DNA of 64,000 nt from Triglochin maritima (GCA_963682175.1 OY821791.1:26968326-27032325); one strand, 5' to 3'; counted from the stretch's first letter, positions 34,531 to 45,699 are shown. Numbers and translations: made by a program. The notes: a model not told the origin generated them from the letters alone.

Positions 34531-36080
34531 TGATTGATATCATTTCATGCTTACATTTGTATCTTATATCCATTATCTTTCACCTAAACAATGCTACGTA
34601 ACGAGCTTTATGTTTGAATTTCATAAATAAATAAGTTTGAAGAGAAGAGGCATGAAAGGACCTAAAAGAAGGAAAAAATACTGAGTTGAGAGACTCGAGG
34701 ACTAAGATGCAAGATCGAAGGACCTGAATGAAAGATAGAATGACCAATGAGCAAACAAGAATACTGCACACCATCATGGGGAGTATTTTGGCAATTCTAT
34801 TCGGGTCGGAGCTCCACCAAGCAAGGTAGATGCATCAAAGACCAACAAATCCATCCAGAAAAGCCCAGAAGAAAACCCAAACGGATCCAAACCCTGTAGA
34901 CCTCCAATTGGCGGTCCGGGTTGGTCCGTGTCCGCTAAGATTTCTGTGGGGCGTGTATTAGAGTGTGTTTAGTCTATTTTTGGTATTTGTTTAGTCCCAT
35001 ACCGGGGGATTGTCCCGGATTACATTTTTCTATGGCTATAAATAGAACTCTCCCTCCTCTCTTGTACCTCATCTCTCTCTTGGTGGCCATCCTCTCTACT
35101 AGGAGTTAAAGCCTTGAAGCAAAAACCCTGGTGGAAAGAGGCTACTTGTAATTGAGTGAGTAATAATAGATGTTTTCCTTTAGTTATGTTGTTTCTTTCT
35201 TAGTTTAATTTCCTTTCATATGCTTGCATGCTTCTTTTGTTTTATGTCATTTTAGTTTCTTTAATATTTCTTGCTTGCTTAGTTTAGTTTCATTTTAGTA
35301 GAATGTTTCATTTTAATGTCGGTTGTAGTGTAATGATAAGTGAGTAGTTCCATCCCCATTTGGGGGGTGGAGAAATGTGTGATATGATCATGTGGTGTAT
35401 TAGGTTTGTGTTATCTTAATCCCTTGAGCCTTATATGATTTCCATAACCATCTAATGTGATTTCACTCTTGTCTTTGATATGCTAATGCTCTTGAATGAA
35501 GTTTAGCTTATGCTTAGATTAGTGGACCTATTTTATGGAGAATGATAAGGTGAGGATATGGATGGAATTGATAAAGGAAACGTGATTTGTGGTTGCATGT
35601 ACTCTTGTTGTCTTTACCTTGGTTAATGGCTTGTATGTTTTAATGATAATGTGCTATCTTATTTCATGTGGAGGCATAGTAGGGTCTAGTCTTTATACAT
35701 GAGTTCATTTAGCTTCATTCCAATTATTGTCTTGTATGTTTTAATGATATTGTGTTATCTTAATTCATGTGGAGGCAAAGTTGGATGTAGTTTTATGATT
35801 TTCATGCACTACATATTGTGATGAGCTTAATTGAACATACACACATACACATATCTTTGTATTCACTCTTTTCTCTACCCCATTTGGGGTTTAGTTTTAT
35901 TGCTTATTTTCCATTTACTTTCGCATTGTAGTGTAGTGTAGATCATAACTCATTTCTCTCCTTTCTTTCCCACTCACCTTCGAACAAACTAAAGTCGACA
36001 CACCTCCCTGTGGATCGACTCGTATTTGCCACCGCTTCAACGCGGTCGTGCACTTGCGGTTAATTAAAACATATCAATCA
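34531..36080 (+). repeat. A2 3' LTR
   Basis: A 1550-bp LTR, TGATTGATATC to ATCAATCA. TATAAATA is near 35037-35044, with a single palindrome half CCAATTGGCGGTCC at 34902-34915. It is followed by GTAAC, the second copy of the target duplication. Confidence 0.9.
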
Positions 36081-38410
36081 GTAACTGCTCCCAAGATGTT
36101 CTTCTCTGCTCGTACTCCACCTCCCATCCAGCAACACTCTCATCTCGCATTTGAAACCATAAGGTCGCTATAGGAGGTACTGGGAATCCCCCATCTAATT
36201 CTAAACGAATGAAATGTTTGTAACTCCCTAAATGAGCAACGATTAACTCTCTGCATGGCTTCGTCATGTTAGATGGACTCTCCCAAGGTAGCACTTTAAT
36301 ATACGGGTACAACGAATCATCAGTCCCCACTGAGAAATATATAATTGTACACTTGTAGAAGTTCGCAATCGGGAACAAGTCGCACCAAACCTCCATATAG
36401 TGATTCTCGCCACAAGGTCCTCCGCCCCAATCAATACGCCGACGAGCCTGTACCACGTCGTCATAATAAACATGCTCATAAATGGGATGTGCCCCTATCT
36501 CATTAGAAATCGCACGACGGGCGTAAAACCAATTGTCTTGACCACCATGGAAAACATCAACAACACATCAAAATTCATAGTTGCCATCAACACGTACATC
36601 ATTCCACCGCTCCAGAAATGGTAAGATGATTCCTAGAAGTCTATCCACATATGGGAAGTCATCTACGTCATTCCGTCTGGACACTAGAGGATGAAAAAAT
36701 AGCAAAGTTATATATAATAACTGGAAGAACATGTTTACTGAAAAAACAACGAAATTATAATAAAAACAGCAAACATGTCGTCATACCAGATCATGTACTC
36801 ATGTTTACGGACGATCGAGACGAACTAGAAGATCGACCATGACCCCTGCTTCGACTACTAGAATATTGACCACGACCTCGCTCAGCATACTTAAAGGCAC
36901 TCAGGTCGCGTCGTGTCGACTTTCCCTTTCGTCGACCTCGTATCTTAGTATTTTCTACGAGCTCTTCATAGTTTGATTGATCTGGGTGTAACTGGGCGTA
37001 TAAAATACGAGAGCCACTACGAATTACTGCAGGGACACTGCCAGAAATCTCATCAATGAGGCTCCGAAAATGCTCGACGTCTTGTGATGACTGATCCACA
37101 AACTCTGTCATGTCGACTCCTTCTCCAATCACAAGTGTTTTCCAGAATGAATGAATCTGCTCTAAATAAATTCCATCGTTTGACTCAATACAACTGTGTA
37201 TGGTACATGCACAAGGAATCCCATGTGAAGTCAGAAAAGCACACCCACAACGATATTCAACTTCATCACTTAAGTCTTGCATTCTATTGAACTCCTCCAA
37301 CAACAATGTCAAGCAGTGATGCGAAACTCGACCATTTATATGCTGATATAAAGGATTTCTGAAGTTAGTGCGATTTCGACGCCTCAAATCTTCAAGAAAG
37401 TGTCGAATATTCGTCAGCTGCATTTCAATGGCCGCATTGACGCGGACAAAAAGAGTGTCCAGAGTTGCAGTCGATGAAGTAATTCAGTCTTTTAGAGCCG
37501 CATGAGCACTTTTGACCCTACACTTCGTAGTGTTGCCGAAATGAAACACTTTGTTTGTTCAATTCAACACACTTTTCTTTATGCACTAACCACGTTTCGA
37601 CCACATACTCCGTGAGTGTCGGAAAAGCCCTATACGCATCTTTCAGAACAGACACAACTCTATTATACTCAACCTCTGAACTAGAAAGCACGACTTTCCT
37701 CCACCGTCCACACTTAAAAACCTCTGTTGTCTGCTTGTTCTTTCTGAATACGTGGTATGCGTAATTGTATACGTCTTTCTTGATATGCCAGGTGCAAAGT
37801 AAATGAGCAGAGTCAGGAAAAAACATCTCTCACTAGTCGCATAAGGCCTAACTCCCGGTCCGTTATTATTGCAGTCGAGTTGATAGTACTCAATAACATA
37901 TCTCACAACTTCTCCAACACCCACAAATAATTAGACTCGGTCTCATCCTTCATAATTGCATAGCCGATTAAGAAGTTCATGTTTGTTGGTGTCACCTTAA
38001 CCATCTCGAACAAATGTATTTTGTACTTGTTCGTTTTGTATGTCGAATCCATGCAGATTACCGAAGGGTATGTGCGTAACAACTGAACTGACGTCGGATG
38101 TGCCAAGAATGTGTGAGTGACGAGTGACGACATTAGTTTCTTTATCCGCCAGAATCGAATACAAGTACTTATACTTCTCTGCCTGATTCAGTAACTGCTG
38201 AGGAACATTTCTGTCTTCAGATTTCATCTGCCTCATGTACTCTCTACAGTTATAAATGTGTCTCTAATTCGGATTATCCTATGGAAAAAAATTCTTCACC
38301 GCCAACAAGATGTTACGTGATTTCGCTTGTGCCTCAGTCATCTCGCGAACAATTTTCTTAGCCCCAGGACTAAGATTGTTGATCTGTCGGTGACCCTCTA
38401 GATAAACTAC
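36081..38410 (-). pseudogene. MULE transposase with SWIM finger and OTU-like domain
   Basis: From about 38410 down: the MULE transposase core SVICMDSTYKTNKYKIHLFE (first catalytic Asp in MDSTYKTNKY), then IITDRELGLM (second Asp) and LLCTWHIKKDV. A SWIM-type zinc finger follows (YRCGCAFLTSHGIPCACTI), then a Ser/Arg-rich hinge (SRSRGHGRSSSSSRSS). After an apparent intron comes an OTU-like cysteine protease domain: FPYVDRL, DGNYEF, RRRIDWGGGPCGENHYMEV, and HFIRLELDGGFPVPP with the likely catalytic His. The expected DGNCGFR reads D-G-N-Y-E-F-stop at 36568-36588, so the catalytic Cys is lost. Several frameshifts and stops occur. The last four codons and stop lie at 18147-18160, beyond element A2. 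Transposase-OTU fusions are known in plant MULEs. Confidence 0.82.
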
Positions 38411-38814
38411 AAGTTTGTGGTTGTGGTGACCATGAGTACTATTAGAAACTACGACCTATTCATCACGATCTTGTCTCTCGACCACCTTTATCAAAAAACG
38501 ACACCCGCAAACCTTTCTTTTTGTGTTCTTCCGTATTGCAATATCCATATCCCGGGAACCCATTTTCATTTCTGTGATCGTATCTCAGATAACAATTCAT
38601 CCGATTATCAGCTTGTAGTTTATAGGATGATACTACCAAAAAATATCCAGCTCCAATGACAACTTGTTTCGCCTATTTATTCGTGTCATTGATTGTTTCA
38701 AATATCTACTGACTTACAAAAAACTCACTGTAATCTACCATCATCACCACCAAAATCTTGCAACGGACCCTGAACTAAGTTGAAATAACACAACATATTT
38801 AAAAAAAATAAAAA

Positions 38815-38995
38815 AATGGGGTGGGGGTGTCCTAGCCAGACGCCACCACCTACGGGAGAGGCGCCTAGCTAGGACACCTCCCCCAAGGGGTGGCCGTCTG
38901 GCTAAGACGCCTCCCCCATGGGTGTGGCGTTTGGCTAGGATGCTCCCCGATGGAGGGGGGGGGGGGTCCTAGCCAGACGCCCTCTCGATTTCTTT
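38815..38995. repeat. GC-rich imperfect repeats in MULE right arm
   Basis: There are alternating forward and inverted copies of CCTAGCCAGACGCC and GGCTAGGAC-type units mixed with CCTCCCCCA and a run of about twelve G. The left arm has related sequence at 1258-1342 (GGGTGTCTCC ... CCTCCCCCAAAGG ... CAGACGCC). They probably lie in the 5' portions of the two MULE genes; an ATG-led exon (MSSEAPESGD, then GTAAGT) is possible at 39041-39009. Confidence 0.6.
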
Positions 38996-39119
38996 TCTTG
39001 ATTTGACTTACGTCACCGGATTCAGGTGCTTCGCTAGACATTTTTGTGGCTTTGGTACTGGTAGAGTGAGAAATTCTGAGACAGAAGTCTTAGTTTAAGA
39101 GACGGGACGAAATATGTAT

Positions 39120-39196
39120 TAAATGAATTGTGAAGGACAAAATGGTAATTGAGACGAATGATTTAAGTAAAAAATGGACGATGTTTAGTAATTCCC
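39120..39196 (-). repeat. MULE right terminal inverted repeat
   Basis: The reverse complement starts GGGAATTACTAAACATCGTC and continues CATTTTTTACTTAAATC and GTCTCAATTACCAT, matching 1027-1105. It is followed by the target duplication TATTTTAAC. Confidence 0.85.
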
Positions 39197-39205
39197 TATT
39201 TTAAC

Positions 39206-40440
39206 GATGACACGTTTGTTGGTCATTTAATTTTGCATTTGTGATGATGACATGTTGTTTATGGGTGATTGATTTAGTGATTTAGTATTATCACTTGATC
39301 TAAACTTCAATAGTGACTATTAATTATTATTTAGAATTAATTTATGATTATAATATTGATTAAAATACATTATATTTTCAATTTTATAGCTAATATTTAT
39401 ATTATTGAATTATTTATGTACCCGTATGCAAGATACGATGTGGCGATGGCTTGCTCCATCGCATGTGCATCATGGATTCCTGGACTTTAGTTTTGACCAT
39501 AAGATTTTTCAAGTCATCTCTCATCGCATCTCTACTGGTTCTCAGTTAACTTGAATTGTTATTATTTTATCAAAATTGAAGTACAAGTTGACTTCATTTT
39601 TATCAATCAGAACTATAGTCCGTTTGGATTCACATTTTGATAGTAAGAATTTCTAAAATCAAACAAAACCTCGTATAATTGAGTTCCAAATGTACCCTAA
39701 CCATAATGAAGATTTTAAATTTTTAAATGTTAATTATAAGTCAAATTTTTATTCTTATTTTTAGAAAGCAAAACATGATTCCAAACAGACCCTAAGGACC
39801 ATGCTTGGATTTTACCGCATTAGTGTTGCTTCTTTTTACCACTTTCAAATCTTCATCTTTTTACAACGTAAAGAAAGAAATTATACCCTTGAGAACATGC
39901 ATACTCCGTCTATACATGTCACGCAAGACAAGATACCGTAAAAAAGAAGAAAAAATTGCCACGGGAAACTCACTCGCCTGTCCCACTGTGATGGACATAC
40001 GAGAGTACAAACCCAGGGACAACCCACAAGCATCCCCCTCTAGGTAAGTGGACCTCCGTATCACATTAAACGACGACAATCTAGAAATTAAGAGCACAAA
40101 CCCTCTCATTAAATGCCTTGCACTCCGTCTCTGCCACGTCAGCTTCTCTCTCTGCCACGTCAGCTCACCCAACCCATCCAAAAAACCCTTTTACCCATGC
40201 CCGGGCTACCCTCACCCACCCTATACTCTCTTTCCTCCACATCATTTCTTAATTAAACAAATTTAATTCTCACACAACATTTAACAAATTACATTTTATA
40301 TAAATCTAATTCTAATTACATTATAATTCTAATTCATGATATAATTATTATTACTATTAATTAATTAACAATAATAATTATTCATTAACAATATTAATCA
40401 TTATTAAACCACAAATTTTTGAATATTTGAATATTTGAAT
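39206..40440. other. Intergenic, no gene recognised
   Basis: AT-rich sequence. A direct repeat, CTCTGCCACGTCAGC, occurs at about 40129 and 40150. Sequence of this kind is common near the ends of non-autonomous plant DNA transposons, but I could not pair terminal repeats. Confidence 0.4.
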
Positions 40441-40449
40441 TTTGAAACG

Positions 40450-40585
40450 CGCGTGAATGCACAGTATACGCGTGCGTGAAAAGTAATCCGCGTGATTGCA
40501 CAGTATACGCGTGAAAGAAAAGTAGTCAGCGTGAATGTACAGTATACGCGTACGTGAAAAGTAATTCGCGTGACTGCACAATGTC
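40450..40585 (+). repeat. 39-bp tandem repeat, three and a half copies
   Basis: Unit starts are at 40450, 40489, 40528 and 40567. Each unit holds CGCGTGA-TGCACA followed by GTATACGCGTG; the last is partial. A TATA-like TATATATACC follows at about 40600, then an open stretch with ATG near 40664 (SSPDYNRSPPCPQSNP), soon interrupted by a stop at 40731. The whole has the look of a promoter with upstream repeats, possibly from a DNA transposon, but no transposase is visible. Confidence 0.7.
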
Positions 40586-41855
40586 TAATTTTTTCTCTAT
40601 ATATACCCTACACAAAACTCAACTTACATCCCATATCTCTTCCACAAAACACAACGTTGCAATGTCTTCTCCAGATTACAACCGTTCCCCCCCTTGTCCA
40701 CAATCAAATCCGCATCCACGCTATCCACTATGATACCTCTCACGTCCATTTTACCAACAATCATTCCAACAACCAGACTTCTCCCACTACGCACCACCAT
40801 TCCCACCACCCGACAGAGAAGGATCAAAAAGTAATCGATAAACTTCTCGCCTGGGCAGAAGAGAATGGTTACGTGTAGTTTGTTGTAGTCCGTATTTCGT
40901 ATGGTTTGTATTTCCCTTAGTTTGTATTTCGTGTTGTAGTAGTCTGTATGGTTTGTATTTCCCTTTAACATATGTTTCTTGTGGTTGGTTGTATTTCGTA
41001 TTTTAGTATTATTAATGTATTGTTCTTATGGTATTGTTGTATTAATATTTTTTCTATTTAACTTGATTTTTTTTAAATTTTTACTATTAAACCACCTTGA
41101 CAGTTCATTCGGGGGTCTCGCTCACCGGTGAGCGAGCGACATTCCACCTCGCCGGTGAGGTGGCGAGGGTGGCAAGGGGGCAACGCCCCCTGGAAATTTT
41201 TTAGATTTTGAAATTGTTGGTTCTGGAAATTTCTTAATTTTAATCACTTACAAAAAAATATTACCCCACATTTATAACAAATACCAAATCCATTAATAAC
41301 AAAACATCCACTAAATAATTAAAAAAAAATAACCAATGGGGCGGGCACCCCACGGGCGCCCAGCCCGTTAACGGGGGTGCGCCCGGGCGGGGCACCCCGT
41401 TAAGGGTGCCCTAATGGCCTCCGTTCAAGTTCAACATTTTACAAAAATAACTACCGACAATGTTTGGTGGCACCCCAAAATAATTTGAAAACGATGCTCG
41501 CTAATGTCATCTCCACAAACACGTTGTAAGAGTCAGAAATTTATCAAGAGAACGTATTGGCACACCACAAATCATAAATTCCTGCAAAAAAAGATTAGCA
41601 CTAGCCTTAATGCTAGCATATGATAAGAAGAATCATATGCATCACGTCAGAGTAAAAAAATTCTGGTTTCAACTTGTACAAAAATTATGCGGTCGTGATT
41701 GTGAGCGAAACCAAACCAAATGCGAAGCCAAATGTTGGACTTGCAGCTGCCTTAACCTCACAAGTGTCTTTTCAGACCACCAAATGTCCATGGGAAAACT
41801 CGAGTGATAGCTTCTCTTTCAAATTCGGGATAGGAGACCTCATCTGAAAATAGTG
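40586..41855. other. Intergenic with GC-rich palindromes; possible DNA-transposon remnant
   Basis: A short Pro/Ser/Gln-rich open stretch near 40664-40880 is broken by stops and not recognised. At 41118-41165 are two GC palindromes, CTCGCTCACCGGTGAGCGAG and CCACCTCGCCGGTGAGGTGG. At 41338-41412 is a dense GC block (GGGCGCCC, GTTAACGG, GTGCGCCCGGGC). The surrounding sequence is AT-rich. No terminal repeats were found. Confidence 0.4.
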
Positions 41856-43514
41856 TCATGGCAAGGATGGAAGCTCCACTTTTTCGAAGGCAAAAAAGGA
41901 CACCAGCCAATGGTCCACATGACATAACTTCAGAGGGACACCACCGCATTCTTTTTCAAGCATTTCTACTTCTGCCCTTGATGGAGGTTTGCCCCTGAAA
42001 TAAAATCATGATACAACTACACAAAAAGGAAAAAAAAAACTAAAACTGAAGTAACCGAAACACTATGTTGATCTAATATGGACCATTTCACTTTCCCCAA
42101 AATATAATTCAACGTAAAGTTACAGTTAATGCACTTTGACAGACTAAATTGCATTTGCAAAAATATTGACGAAATTATTAATCATGAAATGTGTGTGAAA
42201 AACTATTCATCTAATCAGCAATGACTAATAATAGATAATCCTATGATTAGCTGCAGATTTTTCTACTGACAGGAGAAACTCAGTGTCACTGGTAACATTC
42301 AGTCATACTATGATTAGCTGCAGATTTTTCTAAGTATTCTATCTTGAATAATCTAAAAGCATAAAGAGCAAAGACACATTGTCTAGCTCCTTAATAGTAT
42401 TTTCTTTATGCAAAATATACTTTCTCAAAATGAATTGAATAAATATAACATGTATGAGCTTTCTTTATAATAAAATTTGTATGAACATTTTCCTGTACCT
42501 GATTAAACATAGCACAAAGAAAGGTTTGCCCGGGCAAGACTTTCTGAACTTGCTATCAGGTAGATAAATGTCAAACACGAGCTTCTTCTCATGAATGTGC
42601 ATAGCTTCAAATTGTTTTGAGATAGACTTGTCGGCTTCACTCTCAAGATCTCTTTCTTGACAAATAGATGTTTGCTTCTCAAAATCAGTGTCAGAATTGC
42701 AGCACCTCTCGTCGGTTTTTAATGTCCAAGAAACACCATGCCTACCCACAATATAACCAAGAGACTTCAAACGCCTATACGCCTGAAAAGATTCAAGACA
42801 ACATCCATTTTTTTCATCGGCAAGCTTCTTATGTATATCACTCCATGTTAGTGAATCATCATTTCCATCTAAGAGCAACAATGCCCCACGCTCAGATAAA
42901 TATCTGTATGAGGCCAGAGAAAGAAACCTTAATCAATTAAAACGACTATATACCGTGTACCATACTTCATAAACAAATATCATTAGCACTATTAACCACT
43001 AGTGTACGTGTAGCATTAACTATTAGATACAAATATTTAACACTTTCCAAGTCACTATCCATGTTAGACTGGTAGGTTCACAATTGTTTTTTTGATCAGC
43101 TGGTTCACAAATATTAAGAAGAAATGCAAGTGAAAGGAAATTGTTGGCATCTGTACATACAGAACTTCCTCAATTGAGCAATACAACTTGCCACCGTTCC
43201 GAATGATTCCTGTCGTCCCCCAAATAGCACCCTTTTTTTCAACGATCTCAGCCATTCTCATATCCTCATCCCAACGAGCTCTTGAAATTTCCTTTCTAAT
43301 TATCCAAAACACACATTTAAAAAACAGAAACAAATAATATTCTTTGTAAATTATGATTATTATCATCACATTACAATGACTACCATTAGACAATTAACAC
43401 AACTAAGCAAAATCAAATTGAACACCTGAATTGCAGCCCTTGGACCTTGCTTTTGGAGTTATTAAGAAAGGGATTTTGGTGATGCTCCTCTTCTTCCCAT
43501 AAATCCATATTCAT
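41856..43514 (-). CDS. SEN54: tRNA-splicing endonuclease subunit SEN54-like, four exons
   Basis: The exons are 43426-43514, 43161-43295, 42499-42903 and 41856-41994. All junctions are GT-AG and phases agree, giving 255 codons plus TGA. Exon 2 encodes [20 protein letters not shown] and [20 protein letters not shown]. Exon 3 encodes [20 protein letters not shown] and [20 protein letters not shown], the signature of the SEN54 N-terminal domain. Exon 4 encodes [20 protein letters not shown] and ends [14 protein letters not shown], matching the usual family C-terminus. SEN54 is a structural partner of SEN2, SEN34 and SEN15 in the nuclear complex that removes pre-tRNA introns; it is not itself catalytic. 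Length is near that of plant relatives. The first ATG (43514) was chosen because it opens the frame; a slightly longer N-terminus is possible. It looks intact. Confidence 0.85.
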
Positions 43515-44285
43515 GAAGAGAGCTCGCCTTTTGTTTTTTTTAAGACACTTTATATCAATGTGGTAGAGGTGAAGGTGGTTTTTTCATCTTTTTAAGAACA
43601 CCTTATGGGAGTTATGGCCTCAAACACCTCAATTCCTGAAATAAGTTCTGAATTAGCAGATTCTTTTAACCAAATTACAATTTGCAAAGAACTCACAATC
43701 ATCAATTGTAATGTTGCAGAAGCAACGTTCTAGTGGTTTGGCCACTCCACATCTACTATTTGAATCATCACAAAAAAACCCTAATTTAAATGCTATACGA
43801 GTTTGAAATATCACCAAAACCAAATTCATATTTTTAGCAGCAAAAACCATAAGAACCCTAGTTTTGATCACCAAACACACAAAAAAATGCAAAAAAACTG
43901 CCCAGAACCTGAAATCAGGAAACCAGCATAAATGGCTGACCAATTCCCCGGAATAACCTTAACTAGAACATCAAAAAACTCAAACAAAACCAATGAAATC
44001 TGGAAACATCACCAGCTTGCAGTCAAAACAACAAACACTGTCAGAATTTCTCTTAGAAATAGGGTTTCTGATGTCGTTTAACATTTGGTGAGGAAAGACG
44101 AGGTAAGAATTTCTCTTTTTGCTTTTTGTTTGCATGTCACTCCAAAACACCTAGTTTGCCGAAATGTCATCCGAAAACAAGTGTTTCTCGAAAACTTGAA
44201 TTTCCTTGCATGTCACTCCGTTAACTTTCCATGTCATTCCGTTATTTTTTTAGTCAACTCTGTTAGTAGTGTTGTTAACTAAATT
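43515..44285 (-). promoter_or_regulatory. Upstream region of the SEN54-like gene
   Basis: Non-coding sequence between the start codon and the solo LTR. It presumably holds the 5' untranslated region (perhaps with an intron) and promoter. An AGGGTTT-type element occurs on + at 44061-44067. I cannot place the transcription start. Confidence 0.4.
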
Positions 44286-45694
44286 TGTTACATCCTAATC
44301 CTTTGCTAATTGGGTTTATTGTGATTAGGTGGAGGATTAGGGGAGGAGGAGATGGAGGGCTGAGATGGATGGGAGGAGTTGTGATGGATGGTGGGGATTG
44401 AAAGAGGTGGAGTATATAAGGTTGGAAACTCTTCTCTCTCTCTCTCACACTTGTCTCTCACTCTCACTCGTTTCTCTCTCAAGTCTCTCTCCCTCTCGCG
44501 TGATCCGCAGCTCTCTGAGGTGAGGAGGAGCTCGAGGTTCGCCGGATCGTGTGATTCGAGGCTCTCCGGATCGGGTGGCCGGAGGAAAAGGATCGGGTTC
44601 GGGTTTCGCCGGAGAAGAAGAGATTTGCGAGGAAGCGCTCGCCGAGGTTCTTCAAAGGCTTCTTCAAACCTTAAGGTATGCCAAGCTTTAGTGTAGACCT
44701 CCTTTTAGCCTTTGCGAGGGTTGGAGTGGCCGACGGTAGGCCGGAAGGCTCGTTGAGAACCTTGCAGCAGCATTTCTGCTCTGCAACGGTCGACCGGCGG
44801 GATGACGCGGTCGACCGGTCGTAGTGTGTTTTGGGCGGAAAACCCTTGCACCGGTCGAACGATACTCTTCGAGTGGTCGACCGGTGGTGCGTTTTACCAA
44901 AGGAGAAATGCTCTGTGTGTTTTCGGTCGAACGGGTCCCCTTTGCCGGTCGACCGAAAAGCACTGTTGTAGGTCGATTGGGGGCGTTGACCATCTAAACG
45001 GTCGACCACTCATTGACTTCGTTCGACCGACGTTTAAGTTAAGTTATTGGCCGGTCGACCGAGAGTGTGGTTTCGGTCGACCGTGTAGTGCGGTTTTGTT
45101 GGGGGATTTCCCTGGTTGTTTTCGGTCGACCGTGATCTGAGGGTCGTTCGACCGTTGGTGCTTTTGAGCGAGAGAGGATTTTCCCTGTTGGATTTCGGTC
45201 GACCGTGATTTGAGAGTCGTTCGACCGGTTGGACGTTAATTCGGTTTTTCTGAGGAATAGTTGTGGTGTTCGGTCGACCGTTTGGGTTCTTCCGTTCGAC
45301 CGTTTGGGCACTGTTTTGCATATGGATGCTTGTGCCGTGTGTTGTTGGATCCGCCTCGAGGGCAACGGGTCTCCGGTCTTTTTCGGGGCGACGGTACAAA
45401 CATTGCCGGCCTGAGAGGAGGGTCGTGTTGTGGCTCTGAGGAGCGGGTGCCGTGTGTGCACGTTGTTGTTGTGGCTCTAAGGAGCGGGTGCCGTGTGTGC
45501 ACGTTGTTGTTGTGGCTCTGAGGAGCGGGTGCCTTCTGTGCACGTGTGATTGTGTTGGGTTGTAATCATCCTTGACTCTTGTATTGTACAGTTTCCCTAT
45601 TATATATATCTGTACTTGTGGTTTGGTGACGTCCCCTGTGTTAATTCTTTATCTGTTTAAAGTTTTAAATTTTCCGCTGTTTCGGGGCGTTACA
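44286..45694 (+). mobile_element. Solo LTR (probably Ty3), packed with GGTCGACC
   Basis: It begins TGTTACATCC and ends GCGTTACA and is flanked by a perfect 5-bp duplication, AAATT (44281-44285 and 45695-45699). There is no internal sequence, so it is a product of LTR-LTR recombination. A TATA-like GTATATAAGG lies near 44412, followed by a CT-repeat tract. From 44786 to about 45310 it holds ten exact GGTCGACC motifs and several one-base variants; 45430-45545 is a 41-bp tandem repeat. The ends fit a Ty3 lineage, but with no coding region the family is inferred only. Confidence 0.85.
45430..45545 (+). repeat. 41-bp tandem repeat in the solo LTR
   Basis: Three units start at 45430, 45471 and 45512, each GTGGCTCT-AGGAGCGGGTGCC followed by GTGTGCACG and a GTT run. 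The third is partial. Confidence 0.85.
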
Positions 45695-45699
45695 AAATT

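Larger units (their letters stand above)
18166..36080 (+). mobile_element. Element A2: Athila-like Gag-protease retrotransposon, nested and degraded
   Basis: A perfect 5-bp duplication, GTAAC (18161-18165 and 36081-36085), bounds LTRs starting TGATTGA and ending ATCAATCA. The 5' LTR is cut after about 376 bp and joined straight to leader sequence, so the primer site is lost. Gag runs 19080-20130, is interrupted by element A3, and resumes at 30944; protease and tail reach 32962. The 3' end has the conserved block (34331-34460), a polypurine tract and a full 3' LTR. There is no polymerase. The surviving LTR segments differ at about 11 of 375 positions by eye, so A2 is older than A1. Confidence 0.88.
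1018..39205. mobile_element. Mutator-like element (MULE) expanded by nested insertions
   Basis: The sequence TATTTTAAC occurs at 1018-1026 and 39197-39205, a perfect 9-bp duplication of the size MULEs make. Just inside, the ends are inverted repeats of about 80 bp sharing the core CTAAACATCG. Removing the later retrotransposons leaves roughly 5.5 kb. What remains is a plant-mobile-domain gene on + at the left and a transposase with an OTU-like domain on - at the right, arranged convergently. The A2 element (TSD GTAAC) interrupts the end of the transposase frame, and the frame closes when A2 is conceptually removed, which ties both halves to one element. Both genes are damaged, so the element is not autonomous now. 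Confidence 0.88.

Noticed and set aside
36400..38659. Plus-strand frames over the MULE
   Set aside because: They are shadows of the minus-strand transposase-OTU gene.
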